Positions 50,601 to 61,275 of a stretch of DNA of 64,000 nt are shown one piece after another. The notes under the pieces are model-generated. The model saw only the letters and a list, made by a program, of their open reading frames with translations. It was not told where the DNA came from and did not search any database. The DNA comes from Plantago ovata (taxonomy: Eukaryota; Streptophyta; Magnoliopsida; Lamiales; Plantaginaceae), in the NCBI GenBank assembly GCA_028274465.1, contig CM051455.1, forward strand, positions 132,838,096-132,902,095, read 5' to 3'. Made by a program: the position numbers and the translations under genes. Within the stretch, counting starts at the first letter, position 1, and each line of letters starts with the position of its first letter.

Positions 50601-53184
50601 TTTTATTTTTTATTTTTTTAGTGTGTCTGTTGCTACATGTATATTTCGCGTCAGTCTACGTACTATGTTGCAAGTAAGTTTGTTTGTAAGATTTCTTGGA
50701 ATGCATGAGAAAGAGGAACGTTTTAAAAATTTCTAGTCCCTGTTGACCCTTATTTTGCTCACTTATTGGAAGCCCTCTCCTGGAGCTTGAGCAGCTCAAA
50801 TTTTTGTGATTGACAAACATAGTCTTTCATATTTAGGAACCTTGAATTTCCTATGAGCATATCTATGCCTTATTAACAGGAGAAAGAGCACATTAGGGGC
50901 CTTGAATTCTCTAATTGTAGCTAAACAAGTGCCGCAAAGGCCCGAAAGGCAAGGAAGGTAAAACTTGTCTCCGGTTTTCTGGCAATCTTTGGGTCTTAAG
51001 TCTATGAAGGTTTGGAAAGAAAAAAAATGCAAAAAGCTGCATTAAAAATTAATGAACAGCATTTAAAAATATATTTTTGCAAAATCACCCATGGACATTG
51101 CACTGAGATTTAAACAAAGACCAGAGAACATCTTGTTTCAAACGTCTTCAAAAATTGAAAAGGGAAAAATACAGGTGAGGCTTTTGATGATTACTGAGTT
51201 TCTTGATCGAGTGTTGCCCAAGAGGTTGAACAACACCTTACCCAACACCTCTGGACCGTCTTGCGAAATTATGTGTTTTCATTTTTTGTGTGTTTCTTTT
51301 CTTTCTTTTGAGTCTAGGTACACTCTGTGAGTTGTGTAGGTGGTGGTGTCCTAGTAGGTCTGTATTAAGGGGGAGTGCGCATATGCATTGGGGACTATAA
51401 AGGATCGTATCTTTGTCTTTCGTTAAAGTGACTAATTGAGTTATTTTCTCCATAGACAGATCCTCCATTAGTTTAATTCCTAACGTTTTTTTTGCTATCT
51501 TGATCTTGAATCTTTTATAAAATTGTTTTTCATATTTTTGGTGTACCATATATTTTGTGCTTTGGTTCTCACCTTTTTACAGATATAAAATTTGGAGCAT
51601 ACCAAAACAATTTTCTGGAGGATCTTGACAGTTATTCATGTGTGCCCCTGCCTTTATCAAACGATCCAAACATGCCCTTAAACGGTTAGTTTTCTTTAAA
51701 AAAAACCGTCCACCTTTCCCATAAACTCCAAAACTCTTGCTTCTCTTGTTGTCTCTCAAATCTGACCAATGCTAGTGCGTCTGCTACCCAATTCCTACAA
51801 TTCCTGGTTCTTCTACTACTGATGTTTCTGGTACTCTTTATGGTTCTCTATTGAGGTTTACTTTTTGATATGGCTACCTTCTAGCTTACTTACTTTGTTA
51901 GGATGATATCTCTCCGGGATGTTGAGATTGAAACTAAGCGAGCTAGGGTAATAGAACTTTGTTAGGATGATATCTCTCCGGGATGTTGAGATTGACACTA
52001 CGGTCTAAGTTTCTTTTTGCCGAATCCACACCTCAAGGGGGAGAAGTGCACAGTTCATCATGAAGAAGAAGGGGTTTTGATCAAGGGGGAGAAGATTCAC
52101 AAATGGGAGAAGATGCAAAGTCGTGCTAGGTTTGCTTGATGTGTTGTGATATTTTGGAATCTAACATTTTGATCCTTATTTTGTTTTTTCCTTGAATTCT
52201 TATTCTGACAATTGATTTACTTCTAAAGTCTAAGTAGTATTTTCTGCATGTGTTTAAGTACTAAGCTATAGTTAGTTTTGTTGCATTAATTATGTTTCAT
52301 TGATCTAACTGTGCAGGTTTACTGATGTGTAGAATAGGCAAAAAGGGGGAGATTGGAAGTGTTGCTGTTTTACGGAGGTTGACCTATAGGTTTACCTAGA
52401 GGTTCACTCAACCCCGTATTACTGGAAACAGAGCACTTTACCGCCTTTTATTGTTTTACCTATTCTAACACTAATTGTTCCACAGCTGTAGTTGTTTTAC
52501 TTGTGCAGGAATTTTATTAGAACGTGGGAACTATCAAAATTCAAGAAGGAAGAGACTTATTCAAGGAAGAACTCTAAAAGGAAATCAAGTTCTAAAAGGA
52601 CAAGGAGTCTTACATGAAGAAGGCGTTTCCTAGTAGAAGACTGAAGATCAAAACGTCCAGATTCATTCACACGTTTCCTAAAGGATTTCGAACTAAGCCT
52701 TATCTACCACTATATATATGGAGCATCGACAGAAGAGAAAAAACGACACAAGAGCAGAAAGTTCAGTTTATAGAGTTATAGTTTTATAGTTTTATTTGTG
52801 TCTTTTACACTAGTTTATATTCTAGCCTTCTCTAACAACGTATTGAAGAATAGGTAGATTGGTTTCTATATCATCTTATAGGTGACTAGTGTTGTTTTTC
52901 TAGGATAGATATTGAGAGTATACAGTGTTGTACGAACAAGATCTTTTCTAGTTGTTTTTCTGCCTTGACTGGGCATTCAAGTAAGCTTGCCAAAGCTGCT
53001 TGAAAAATTCCAAACACAGGTTTTTCTTTACATTCCGCTGTGCTTTATTTTATATATATTATCTGTGTTTGTTAATCTGCAGGTTGACGCAGGTGTTCAC
53101 TGAACCCCGTAGTCAATCCAGGACCTACTGGCTGGTAATTTGTATCTAAAGCAAGTTATACCGATCCTACATTTTTTCAACTCC
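47628..53184 (+). mobile_element. Copia LTR retrotransposon, young, broken (non-autonomous)
   Basis: A fossil element of 5547 bp. LTRs lie at 47633-48467 and 52354-53179, with a 5-bp duplication ACTCC at 47628-47632 and 53180-53184. A primer-binding-site-like ttggcatctagagc follows the left LTR, and a polypurine tract (aaaaagggggagat) precedes the right one. One reading frame, 48522-50522, contains a gag-type region with a CCHC zinc knuckle and a Copia RNase H-type region; the remaining enzyme parts are not recognisable. It is broken, with at least one large break. A long 3' non-coding region with repeated 'aagggggaga' tracts suggests the Sirevirus branch. By eye the LTRs differ by only a handful of changes in about 825 bp, so insertion is recent, likely well under a million years. 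Confidence 0.93.
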
Positions 53185-53414
53185 CTCTCACGTGTAGTAT
53201 GGTATGAACATTGGGTTTACAACGTGGACAATGAATGTCGGAATACACATCGGCTCAAACCCAACACTGGTGACCATCACCGACTTGGGTATGTTCTGAT
53301 ACCATATTAGAATTGAGTCATCTTCCCCTTAAAAGGCCTTGTAAGTGAAGAAGGTTATCCAATCTTATATGTTGATTTCAAGACCTACTATCAAGGGACA
53401 TATGAGGTTTAACA
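53180..53414 (-). mobile_element. TRIM fragment, reverse orientation
   Basis: It is the reverse complement of the right LTR, primer site and internal part of the family at 20021-20373. The LTR part is about 53304-53414, and the primer-site complement tctgatacca precedes it. The second LTR is not found; the fragment abuts the right end of the Copia element. Fossil, incomplete. Confidence 0.8.
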
Positions 53415-53556
53415 AAACTCTACGAAACTAACACTAGTATAGGTTTATAATTATGCATTTGTTCTAAAGGATTATTTGTCAAACGGTTAAACTGCACTCT
53501 TCAAATTATAATCTGTATCAATGACCAGTAAAAATAAATAAGATCTAGTAGATTGC

Positions 53557-55523
53557 ATAATCTGAAAAATGTCCTTGTTGTTAAAGGTAAAAGTTTATCG
53601 GTGTTGGTTGAATTCGGAGATTGTAGAAAAGGATCAGTAACCAATGTGCTTGCATTTTCTCAATTGACCACTATGGTACGGTTAATCTCACTGATGCATT
53701 TTTCTGTCACTTCTTGGTTATGTTCCTTGCCTCGAGTTTTTGTGATCACTTAAAGAATGTTATGGCTACGAAGAGGTGAAAATTTCGAGCAGTTCACTTA
53801 AGCACTTGAGCTTGATATATGATCGCTCAAAGAAGATCCGAATTGATGTCACCAGTACTCGTGTGTTCAAATATCACAGTCGTACAAACAATATCCCTTC
53901 CATGTCATTTAGAAATCATTCAGAGAAGTGGAAGTCTCAGATAATGCTCATTTTCTGCGATAACATTGATGCTTCTTGGTTTTCTGATTTGAGAGAATTC
54001 CTAAATGTGTTAAAGACTTCTAGAATTTGTAGAGCAAATTTCATTTTTGTTCCCTTAACTCGACGTCCCTCATGATATTGGTCCCATCGTTTTTTATTTT
54101 TGCAACATTGGTCCCATCCCGTAGACAGTATTTTATACGTATAACATACATTTTCTAACAAAACAAGACCTTTAAATTTCTAAAGACCTCAAACTAGTCA
54201 CATGGGTGAATTAAATTAAAAGTGAAGGCTTTCAACTTTCCAAAATCTTAAACAAATACCTTTAAAAATTAAAAAAAAAAAAAGATTAAAAAGCAGTTTG
54301 CTCCATATCGGAGACTCTCCGATCTGGAGAGAGAGTCTGCTCCAGATCTGAGCAGTGTTCTCCGCCTGCGGATGCTCCGATCTGGAGCAGTTTAACTGTT
54401 CCAGATCGGAGCTCCGGCGGCGGCGAACCCACCGGAGGAGATTTTTTTATTTTATTCTTTAATTTAATTTTTAAGTTTTTAAATTTAATAAAACATATTG
54501 AAGAAAACTTTAGAAATTTTTTAATAAAATAGCCTACGTTCATAATATTTTAATTTGATTTTAATTTTTTTGCCCACTAAATGATTTATGATTAATTTTT
54601 CATGGAGAAAAGTTAAGATAACGAAGTGCGAAATAAATTTTTTTAATCTCAACGAAGCCAGTACATAATAATTTGTTTTTTATTTAAATATTTTTAAAAA
54701 AAAGTACGAAGTGTTGCGGTTATAATTTAGAAAATTGGATATTCTTTTATAATTATTATGTACAATAATTTATATTTTTAATATAAATTTGGAAATTTTC
54801 TTGATTAGTGTTAGAGTTTTAAATTGGAAAATTTTCAATTTTAGGATAAAATTTTAAATTGGAAAATTTTCAATTTAGGATAAAAATAAACTTTATGAAG
54901 TATTGTGAGATAGTTTTAAAAAATTGGGGATCATTTTATAAATTGATATGGGGAAATTTTGAGTAGGGGACCGAAAATGCTGATAACAAGTCGTATAATT
55001 TCAAAATCTCGCGTATTTGGGACCGTATCTGCAAAAATAAAAACGTTGGGACCAATATCATGAGGGACATCGAGTTAAGGGACAAAAAATGCAATTTCCT
55101 CAATTTATGTACGAGCTGTATTCTCCAAAGATAGGTGTGTTATCCAATCCAAAAGTACACCATGCTCCTATGTACCTTTGGTGGAAAACTTGTTGGTGAC
55201 ACAAGATCCATCACTACGGCATTCTAAAACTTTTGTGAGTGGTTTATGTTGGAGTTGTTATCTGAAATGCATTACTCGGGGATATTCTTTGCTGGAGGAA
55301 GTGGTCTGGCTATATAAGATACTGAGACCAAAAGGAGTTTGGAAACGTCGCAACAAATTGCCCTGCATACATGTTCCGGAGGAAGTTAATGTGGAGTTCT
55401 TTGATGGGAAGGAATGGAAGCGTATTATCTGGAAAAACGCATCGATGGCTTGGAAAACCAAAACGCATGGGAGTTGGTTTCGGTTCCCGTTGAAATGGCC
55501 AGACATTTGCAAGCATGCTGCTT
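53557..55523 (+). pseudogene. F-box/LRR-type gene remnant split by a transposon
   Basis: The left part (to about 54034) reads LKECYGYEEVKISSSSLKHL, SLIYDRSKKIRIDVTSTRVF and DNIDASWFSDLREFL, the leucine-rich pattern of plant F-box/LRR (FBD-like) proteins. The right part (55100-55523) reads PLVENLLVTQDPSLRHSKTF, SGLCWSCYLKCITRG and a tail ending PLKWPDICKHAA. The F-box itself is not found, and the frame changes at least once in the left part. A 1.07-kb inverted-repeat element separates the halves. The assignment of the right part rests on position and the VENLLV..P.. pattern. Not functional. Confidence 0.65.
54035..55099. mobile_element. TIR element, about 1.07 kb, inside the F-box/LRR remnant
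   Basis: Left arm (54035-54110) atttttgttcccttaactcg then ccctcatgatattggtccca; right arm (about 55030-55099) is its inverted copy, over about 65 bp. The interior has no transposase; at 54296-54435 it holds a palindrome-rich GC patch. Target duplication is unclear. The superfamily (Mutator-like or other) cannot be settled by eye. Confidence 0.75.
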
Positions 55524-56017
55524 AATGGTTAAATTTGTGAGGTTGTCTCTGATCTGATGCTCTCTCCACTGGATATTTCCTTTTCTGTTCTAGTATTTTT
55601 GTTAATTCAGCACTGCCTGGAATTGGATTGATCATCATTTTCAGCAAATGTGTTTTTATCATCTACATATTAACTGAAGCCTGAAATTTATGGTGCCATG
55701 TCGATTTTGGTGTGTTTATCAAATATTGCACTGTAGCTATCTTTACTTTAGTTTATGTACGTATCGTAATTATCAATTTGTTAGTTTTGTATCGCATGTT
55801 TCTCAGAAATGTAGTAACGTACACAATTTTGTTCCTGAAGTAGACGAGGTTTTCAAAAACTAAAACTGATTTATGGGATAATAATAGGCCACATGCATAT
55901 GCAACGCGTAGTTGCACACCTCCAGGTTCCGTGTCTGCTCCGGGTACTGAGCCACCAACTGCCTTAACTTCTGCATCTCGCTGTTCTTCCCTTCTAACTC
56001 CTTTTGTCGTTCGTATG

Positions 56018-56255
56018 GGAAATTGTATTTTTGGTCCCTTAAGTGGCAGTCCCCTGTGATTTTGGTCCCAAGTCAATTTGTTTTTGCACTTTTGGTCCTA
56101 GGACCGTATTACGTACTGTATTTATACGAAGGGAATAAAATTGTGTGTACAAATCTCGTATTTATAAGAAAAGGACCAAAAGTGCAAAAAACAAATTGAC
56201 TTGGGACCAAAATCGCAGGGGACTGCCACTTAAGGGACCAAACATGCAATTTTTT
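56018..56255. mobile_element. TIR element, about 240 bp, same family style
   Basis: Arms aattgtatttttggtccctt..aagtggcagtcccct and the inverted aggggactgccacttaaggg..tgcaatttt cover most of the element. It sits at the end of a reductase fragment. No coding. Confidence 0.8.
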
Positions 56256-56488
56256 CAACTGTAATTCACTCCTTGGCGAAGAGACATTCACGATTCTTGC
56301 TCCAAACGTGGATAGCCGTAGAGAAGGAAGAAGGACTTCACTAACATTCCTAACACCATAATAATTTGTATCTAGGCATTCTTTCTCCGTCTCATAGGTT
56401 GTCTTCATCAAGATTCAAAGTCCTTAAGCCGTCTCCATCATCAATTTCTACGGCAGAAACTCCAACATTATTTATCAGCATCTTAACT
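56256..56488 (-). pseudogene. Short-chain dehydrogenase/reductase fragment
   Basis: The minus strand reads MLINNVGVSAVEIDDGDGL, then TYETEKECLDTNYYGVRNVS, EVLLPSLRLSTFGARIVNVSS. NNVGV corresponds to the NNAG motif, TNYYG and RIVNVSS to the conserved helix and catalytic-Ser strand of SDR enzymes of the menthol dehydrogenase/salutaridine reductase group. It lacks the nucleotide-binding start and the YxxxK part, has a frame change near 56400, and stops exactly at the TIR element 56018-56255. Confidence 0.78.
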
Positions 56489-56622
56489 CTTAAGCACTCG
56501 TAATATAGCTAATAGACAATGTTCTCGTAATATATTTGTATTTCTTGATCAAATCTTTAGTTTGGTTATTAATAAGCTATTTTTTGCATTCCACACATTC
56601 AGAGAAATCTTGGCATATTTTG

Positions 56623-56848
56623 AAAAATTGCATTTTTTGTCCCTTATGTGGTAGTCGGCGATTTTGGTCCCAAGACAAAAATGTTTTTGCACTTTTGGTC
56701 TTGGGACCGTATTAGATACGAAGGGACTAAAATGGTGTGTACAAATCTAGTATTTATACGAAAAGGACCAAAAGTACAAAAAAATTTTTTGACTTGGGAT
56801 CAAAATTACGGGGGACTGCCACTTAAAGGACCAAAAATGCAATTTTTC
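56623..56848. mobile_element. TIR element, about 226 bp, same family style
   Basis: The inverted ends GAAAAATTGCATTTTTTGTCC and GGACCAAAAATGCAATTTTTC closely resemble those of 56018-56255 and the outer ends of 54035-55099. Three copies lie within 3 kb. Confidence 0.8.
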
Positions 56849-56926
56849 CAGGATGGCATTGTCTTTGAAGAGTGCTTTAATATTCTGTTCCCTTAGCATG
56901 GTGTTGTCCTAGTTTGTTATAGATTA

Positions 56927-57068
56927 TTAAATTTGAGCTGCCTGAGCACCAGCACGAGTGCTGATGGATTTCTCCAGATTCTCCAATATGCTTGCTGCTC
57001 CAGATTTAGCATCATCTATTCTGGTCAAATTCGTCATCTCCTTCCCAAACAAATCTATAGGGCTATGA
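56927..57068 (-). pseudogene. Orphan terminal-exon-like coding fragment
   Basis: On the minus strand, after an acceptor-like TTTTTTTCAG (near 57069), an open stretch reads SPIDLFGKEMTNLTRIDDAK, SGAASILENLEKSISTRAGA, QAAQI and a stop. Codon use and amphipathic composition look coding. No partner exons are found on the minus strand upstream. I do not recognise the family. Confidence 0.35.
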
Positions 57069-57069
57069 C

Positions 57070-58380
57070 TGAAAAAAATGCAATAAGTTCTTTTCCTGTG
57101 TTATAAAATTCCAAGAAATATTGTTGACAAACTAGCCACCCTAATCTTTCTTTTCAAGGCCAAGACAACAGAGCACGGAGAACCGTGGCGGCCGTTTCAT
57201 TTTGGCTGTCGCGAGGATTTCTCATGGCGGATTATTTTTTGATGTCGTGGGTTTGCGGCATAATTACAATTTTCACTTAAAATTTGTTCTTCAGATTCAC
57301 TATTTACCTTTCATATTTTAAATTTTTAAAATGGCCAAAATTATATTAATCAACAATAAAAGTTACAATACAACACAAGAGAGGGTGCATAAGAGATGCA
57401 CAACGAAACAAAACTACACCAAAACGCCCGAGAGAGAAAAGGTAAAATTAAAACAAGAGCATACCCTATATCCGTTATGACCGTGACGAAACTTGACCCC
57501 CCCATTGTCTAATATGTCCGTCTTCCTAACAAGACGTCAAGATCCGGGGAGTTTACAAGTTGCACCACCAACTCTTAGTCAAGTCTAAAGGGTGGATATA
57601 ACTTTCGTTGCAAGTCTTGGCGACTTAGCTAGAGAAACGAAATATGATATTCTCCTTTGTGTCAAAGGACATTCACGGAAATGGAAAGTAGCTAAAAAAT
57701 ACCATACACAATGTAAACCGGCAAGCAAGTTAAACAAAATCAACCTCAAACTCTATGCTAAACTTCTTAACGACTTAAACAACACCAACAAAACAGAGTC
57801 TTCGAGGCTTCCAAGAAAATCTCGAGTGACAAAATGCACCGAGAATTATGTTGCAAGCCAAAAGCACCCAATAGAAACTGAAGGAGCGAGGAGCTATAAA
57901 GCGATCGAGAAACCACACCGAGAAGGAGGAAACCAACAGGCCAACACTTCCCAAGTGAAACAAGAAGAAAAAAGGCCATAACACCAAAGTGAAGCAAGAG
58001 GAACAAGGACCAGCACCCCAAGCCAACAGGGAGCGCACACACACAAACCACAAACATGCACACAAACGCATACACACGCACCACAAACGCGCACACACCA
58101 GAAACACACACACAAACCAGAAACGTGCACACACACACACGAAACAAGCCAACCCGAACACACACACACTCTCGAAGCCTCATGAGATCCATACTCCTCC
58201 ACCCTATGCCAATAAGTGAACTTAAAATGAGCGACTTTAAGATAGGAACATCCGAACCTCCATCAAACGCCAATGTTCATCCTTTTTAACAAGCGGGATT
58301 GCTACGAGTTATGCTAACCCTATACCTCCCCTTAAGTTCAAAAAATCAACAAGTGGCAAATAATTTAAAGCATGCCCACA
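57070..58380. other. Gap: CA-rich tract and possible LINE 3' tail
   Basis: 58030-58170 is a CACA-rich low-complexity tract that keeps frames open on both strands by chance. Around 57330-57400, ttatattaatcaacaataaa followed by acaatacaac resembles, read on the minus strand, the 3' end of plant LINEs, but no ORF2 domain is visible. Confidence 0.35.
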
Positions 58381-58382
58381 TG

Positions 58383-59059
58383 TAGGCTTTTGAATGGGTT
58401 GGGTCCCAACCCGATTAAGATCCAGTCTTAAATAATAATTGATCGGTACGGATTGGGTTAAAACCCGAACCCAACCCGGACTAAAACCTTAATCCCATAA
58501 AACCCGCTGTCCGACCCGATCCGTGTGCACATGACTCCTTCTTCACCATGGTCAAACTTCGGAATGTCATTACGACTTCGTTTCTTAAAGAAATCGCATG
58601 ATTCCAGAGCCATTGAATTTGAATATGGTGAATTTGAATTTTCGTTCTAAATTGATGGTTTGTTAACCAGGGGTGATAGAGGAGGTCAAGACGACTCAAC
58701 GCCGAAAGAATCGTCGAATTTGGTTGAGACAAGCTTTCGAAAAGTTTTGTCATCATGGCGGATTCTTGAAAACTGGATGAAACTCCAAACAGTAGGTTGC
58801 AATGTCTAAAAAACGTCAATACGAATACAATGGAGTTGGAATCATGCGATTTTGTTAAAAAACAAAGTCATAATGACCTTCCGAAGTTTGGCCATGGTGA
58901 AGAAGGGGTGAAGAAGAAGTAGTCCGGGTTCTTAGGGTTTAGAAATTATAACCCGTACCCGTTGATTACTAACGGGTTGGGTTTTAAACACTTTCGGGTT
59001 GGATTCGGGTTTCAAACCATTTCTTAAATTTTCGGGAATCCAACCCATTGAGACGCCTA
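58383..59059. mobile_element. Fold-back hAT-like element, 677 bp
   Basis: The ends TAGGC(t/g)T..AATGGGTTGG are inverted (58383 and 59059), with gggttgggt/acccaaccc words clustered at both ends. Deeper, arms of about 80 bp (ccttcttcaccatggtcaaa.. and its inverse at 58800-58920) are also inverted. No 8-bp duplication is seen at these ends. Confidence 0.65.
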
Positions 59060-59271
59060 AAGAAGGAAAAGAGCGAGACTAAGAGAAGAGAAGAACCTGA
59101 AAAAGTTTAAACTTGGTCACTATGATCCAAGTCCTTGAGTTAGAACTCAAGAGGGGTCTTAAGAAAACAGGACTGACACCCCCTAAGTCAACTCACCCGT
59201 GGAAAACTTGTCCACAAGAATAGGCCTTGATGAAGAGAAATGTGTACAAAACTGAGCCTTTCATATTTTAA

Positions 59272-59450
59272 TAAGGATCTGTTCTCTTCGTTTCAAAATT
59301 ATTTATTTTAAATTAAGTTCAGATGCATTAAGTTTAGTTCAGCTCAGATTTGTTTAATAGTATTTTATACTACAACTAAATTAAATTAAGTTCAACTCAG
59401 TTTAATTCAGTTCAGTTCAGATTAATTCTGACGAATAGATCAGACCCTAA
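59272..59450. mobile_element. Diverged MITE with TAA duplication
   Basis: The ends GGATCTGTTCTCTTCGTT and (inverted) GGGTCTGATCTATTCGTC bound a 'ttcagttcag'-rich interior. TAA lies at both sides. A relative of 21776-21994. Confidence 0.65.
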
Positions 59451-59706
59451 CTCTATTGCTCATCTTTCAGCTCATTTAATTTGTTCTTCGTGCATAGTCA
59501 GCTAATTATCTAATCTTGACTCATTTCCTGTTGGACACATCTAAAGCTTCTAGAGGTCTTCCATGAAAATACGGCAAATACGGCAAACCATCACACTAAT
59601 TAAGAATTTACAAATTTAACATTGCCGTCCAAATTTAATTTCCAAACATAGTTTTCCCGTTGACCATGTTGACGGACGAAAATACCCCTAGTTCATCGAC
59701 GATTGC

Positions 59707-59714
59707 TCTATAAA
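59707..59714 (+). promoter_or_regulatory. TATA box of the phytosulfokine gene
   Basis: gctctataaaatgacc, about 90 bases upstream of the start codon. Confidence 0.7.
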
Positions 59715-59799
59715 ATGACCACACTTTTGAGGAACCTTGTCATTCTCCAAGTCCACAAATTCTGTTTTTCTTTTTTTAGCAGCAAAAAAATTGAAGATT

Positions 59800-60183
59800 A
59801 TGGCCAAGAACATCTTTACCCTCTTCATCACATTCTTCCTCCTCCACCTAATGGTATCTCACACTTACGCACGGCCGCTGTCCACCCGTGCACGGGCACA
59901 ACCCTCCTTCGGCGATGTCACACCCATGGAACCAAACTATACGGTACATCGATAACCATTATTGTTCATCTCTAGCAGAGACAAATTTGGAATAACTTTT
60001 TTTAAGTAATAGCATTAACATATTTATCTTTCATTTTTGTGGAATTCTCAGGATAATAAAGTACCACACCTAGAACATGATGATTGTCGAGGGCTCGGAG
60101 AAGACGAGTGTACAATGAGAAGAATGCTTCAGGCTCGCGCTGATTATATATACACCCAGGAAACCAAACCCAACAAGCCATAA
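59800..60183 (+). CDS. Phytosulfokine (PSK) precursor
   Basis: Two exons, 59800-59943 and 60052-60183, joined in phase 0, encode 91 residues. Phytosulfokine is a secreted, tyrosine-sulfated pentapeptide that promotes cell growth and dampens immunity through PSKR receptor kinases. The signal peptide is residues 1-24 (MAKNIFTLFITFFLLHLMVS..). Near the C-terminus are the family's Cys pair and acidic stretch (DDCRGLGEDECTMRRML) and the mature peptide YIYTQ at residues 80-84, preceded by Asp as needed for Tyr sulfation. The start was chosen as the ATG directly before the signal peptide; a longer upstream frame is out of phase. All expected parts are intact. Confidence 0.95.
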
Positions 60184-61206
60184 AATTTCATGGTTTTTCT
60201 AGTAGTGAAAGATCATCATTTACGTATCATGGTGGTGTGTAATTAATTAAGGGATTGGTAAGTTTCAACAAGTCGCCCTGATTACAACAGTCACCCCAGG
60301 GTGCATCTATGTGTCACTGTACCTTGTGCCCTAGCCGGCTCCCTTCTACACTAAATTTAACTGATGTATCTATTGGTGTTATATATTGCATGTACTGTAG
60401 TATATACGAATGATCTCCCCAAAGAGATTGAAACTGACCATGAATGTGGCAGAGTATTAGAGTACTAATATAAATTGCTAAATTTTACAACTCTCCGTAA
60501 GTTTAACCGAGCATGCAGATGAATAATATAATCCCATTTTGACGGTTTGAAAAAACAATAATATACTCCCTCCATAGTTCATATTAGAGCGGTTGCACCA
60601 TTTTGACTTTTTAAAGTCAATCGATTTCAAGTTAAACTATAAATTACACGTAAACTATAATGGTAGAATATTTACAAAAATTATATCATGAAACTTTATA
60701 CCCTAAGTTTTCAATATGTAATTTTGTTAAATATTTTACTATTATAGTTTAAAAATAATTTGTATTCAAAATTTAAACATGTTAATGTAATAACTTGAAA
60801 TGATACAACTGTTTTAGAACGAAAATAATATATAATTATTACTTTTCATACAATATAACTTTTAAAATTAATTTATACTTACACGGACCTAAATGAGTAT
60901 TGGGTAATTCCTTACATACATAGGAATTACAGTAACAACCCGAAGTTTAAATTTTTGTTGAGAGGTAAAAATGTTTCCACATGGTTAAACTTAAGAGTGC
61001 AATAATGCCAGAGGAAAAATGTTAATGTTATACTAGCAATTGATGTGTGTTGGCATTTTAATTTACGGTGATTGAATATTATAAAATGTAAATTGCTCTA
61101 GTAATAATAATTTAAACTCTCACATTATCCACTAGTCCTAGTCCTATAGTCATCAATATTAATGTCAAAATCATGTACATAATTAATTAATTACATAATA
61201 AATGTC
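60184..61206. other. Gap: PSK 3' flank with a degenerate Stowaway MITE
   Basis: About 60564-60830 begins TA-CTCCCTCCATAGTTCATA and ends with a weak inverse (caactgttttagaacg). Otherwise AT-rich with no gene seen. Confidence 0.45.
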
Positions 61207-61209
61207 AAA

Positions 61210-61275
61210 GCGTTTGTAGCCGAGTGGCAAGCTGAGACACCTTGTATCTAAGTGGTCATGGGTTCGATTCCCGAA
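61210..61275 (+). promoter_or_regulatory. tRNA-like Pol III head (A and B boxes)
   Basis: gtttgtagccgagtggcaag contains an A-box match (TAGCCGAGTGG), and gggttcgattcccg contains a B box (GGTTCGATTCC) with a paired T-arm. The acceptor ends do not pair, so it is not a functional tRNA gene; it resembles the head of a tRNA-derived SINE. It runs straight into LINE-derived coding sequence. Confidence 0.65.

Noticed and set aside
50796-51760. Short frames in the 3' part of the Copia element
   Set aside because: Non-coding region of the element; no domain recognised.
57767-58289. Long open frames on both strands, Cys/Val-rich and His/Thr-rich
   Set aside because: They follow from a CA-rich low-complexity tract; no domain or promoter is seen.
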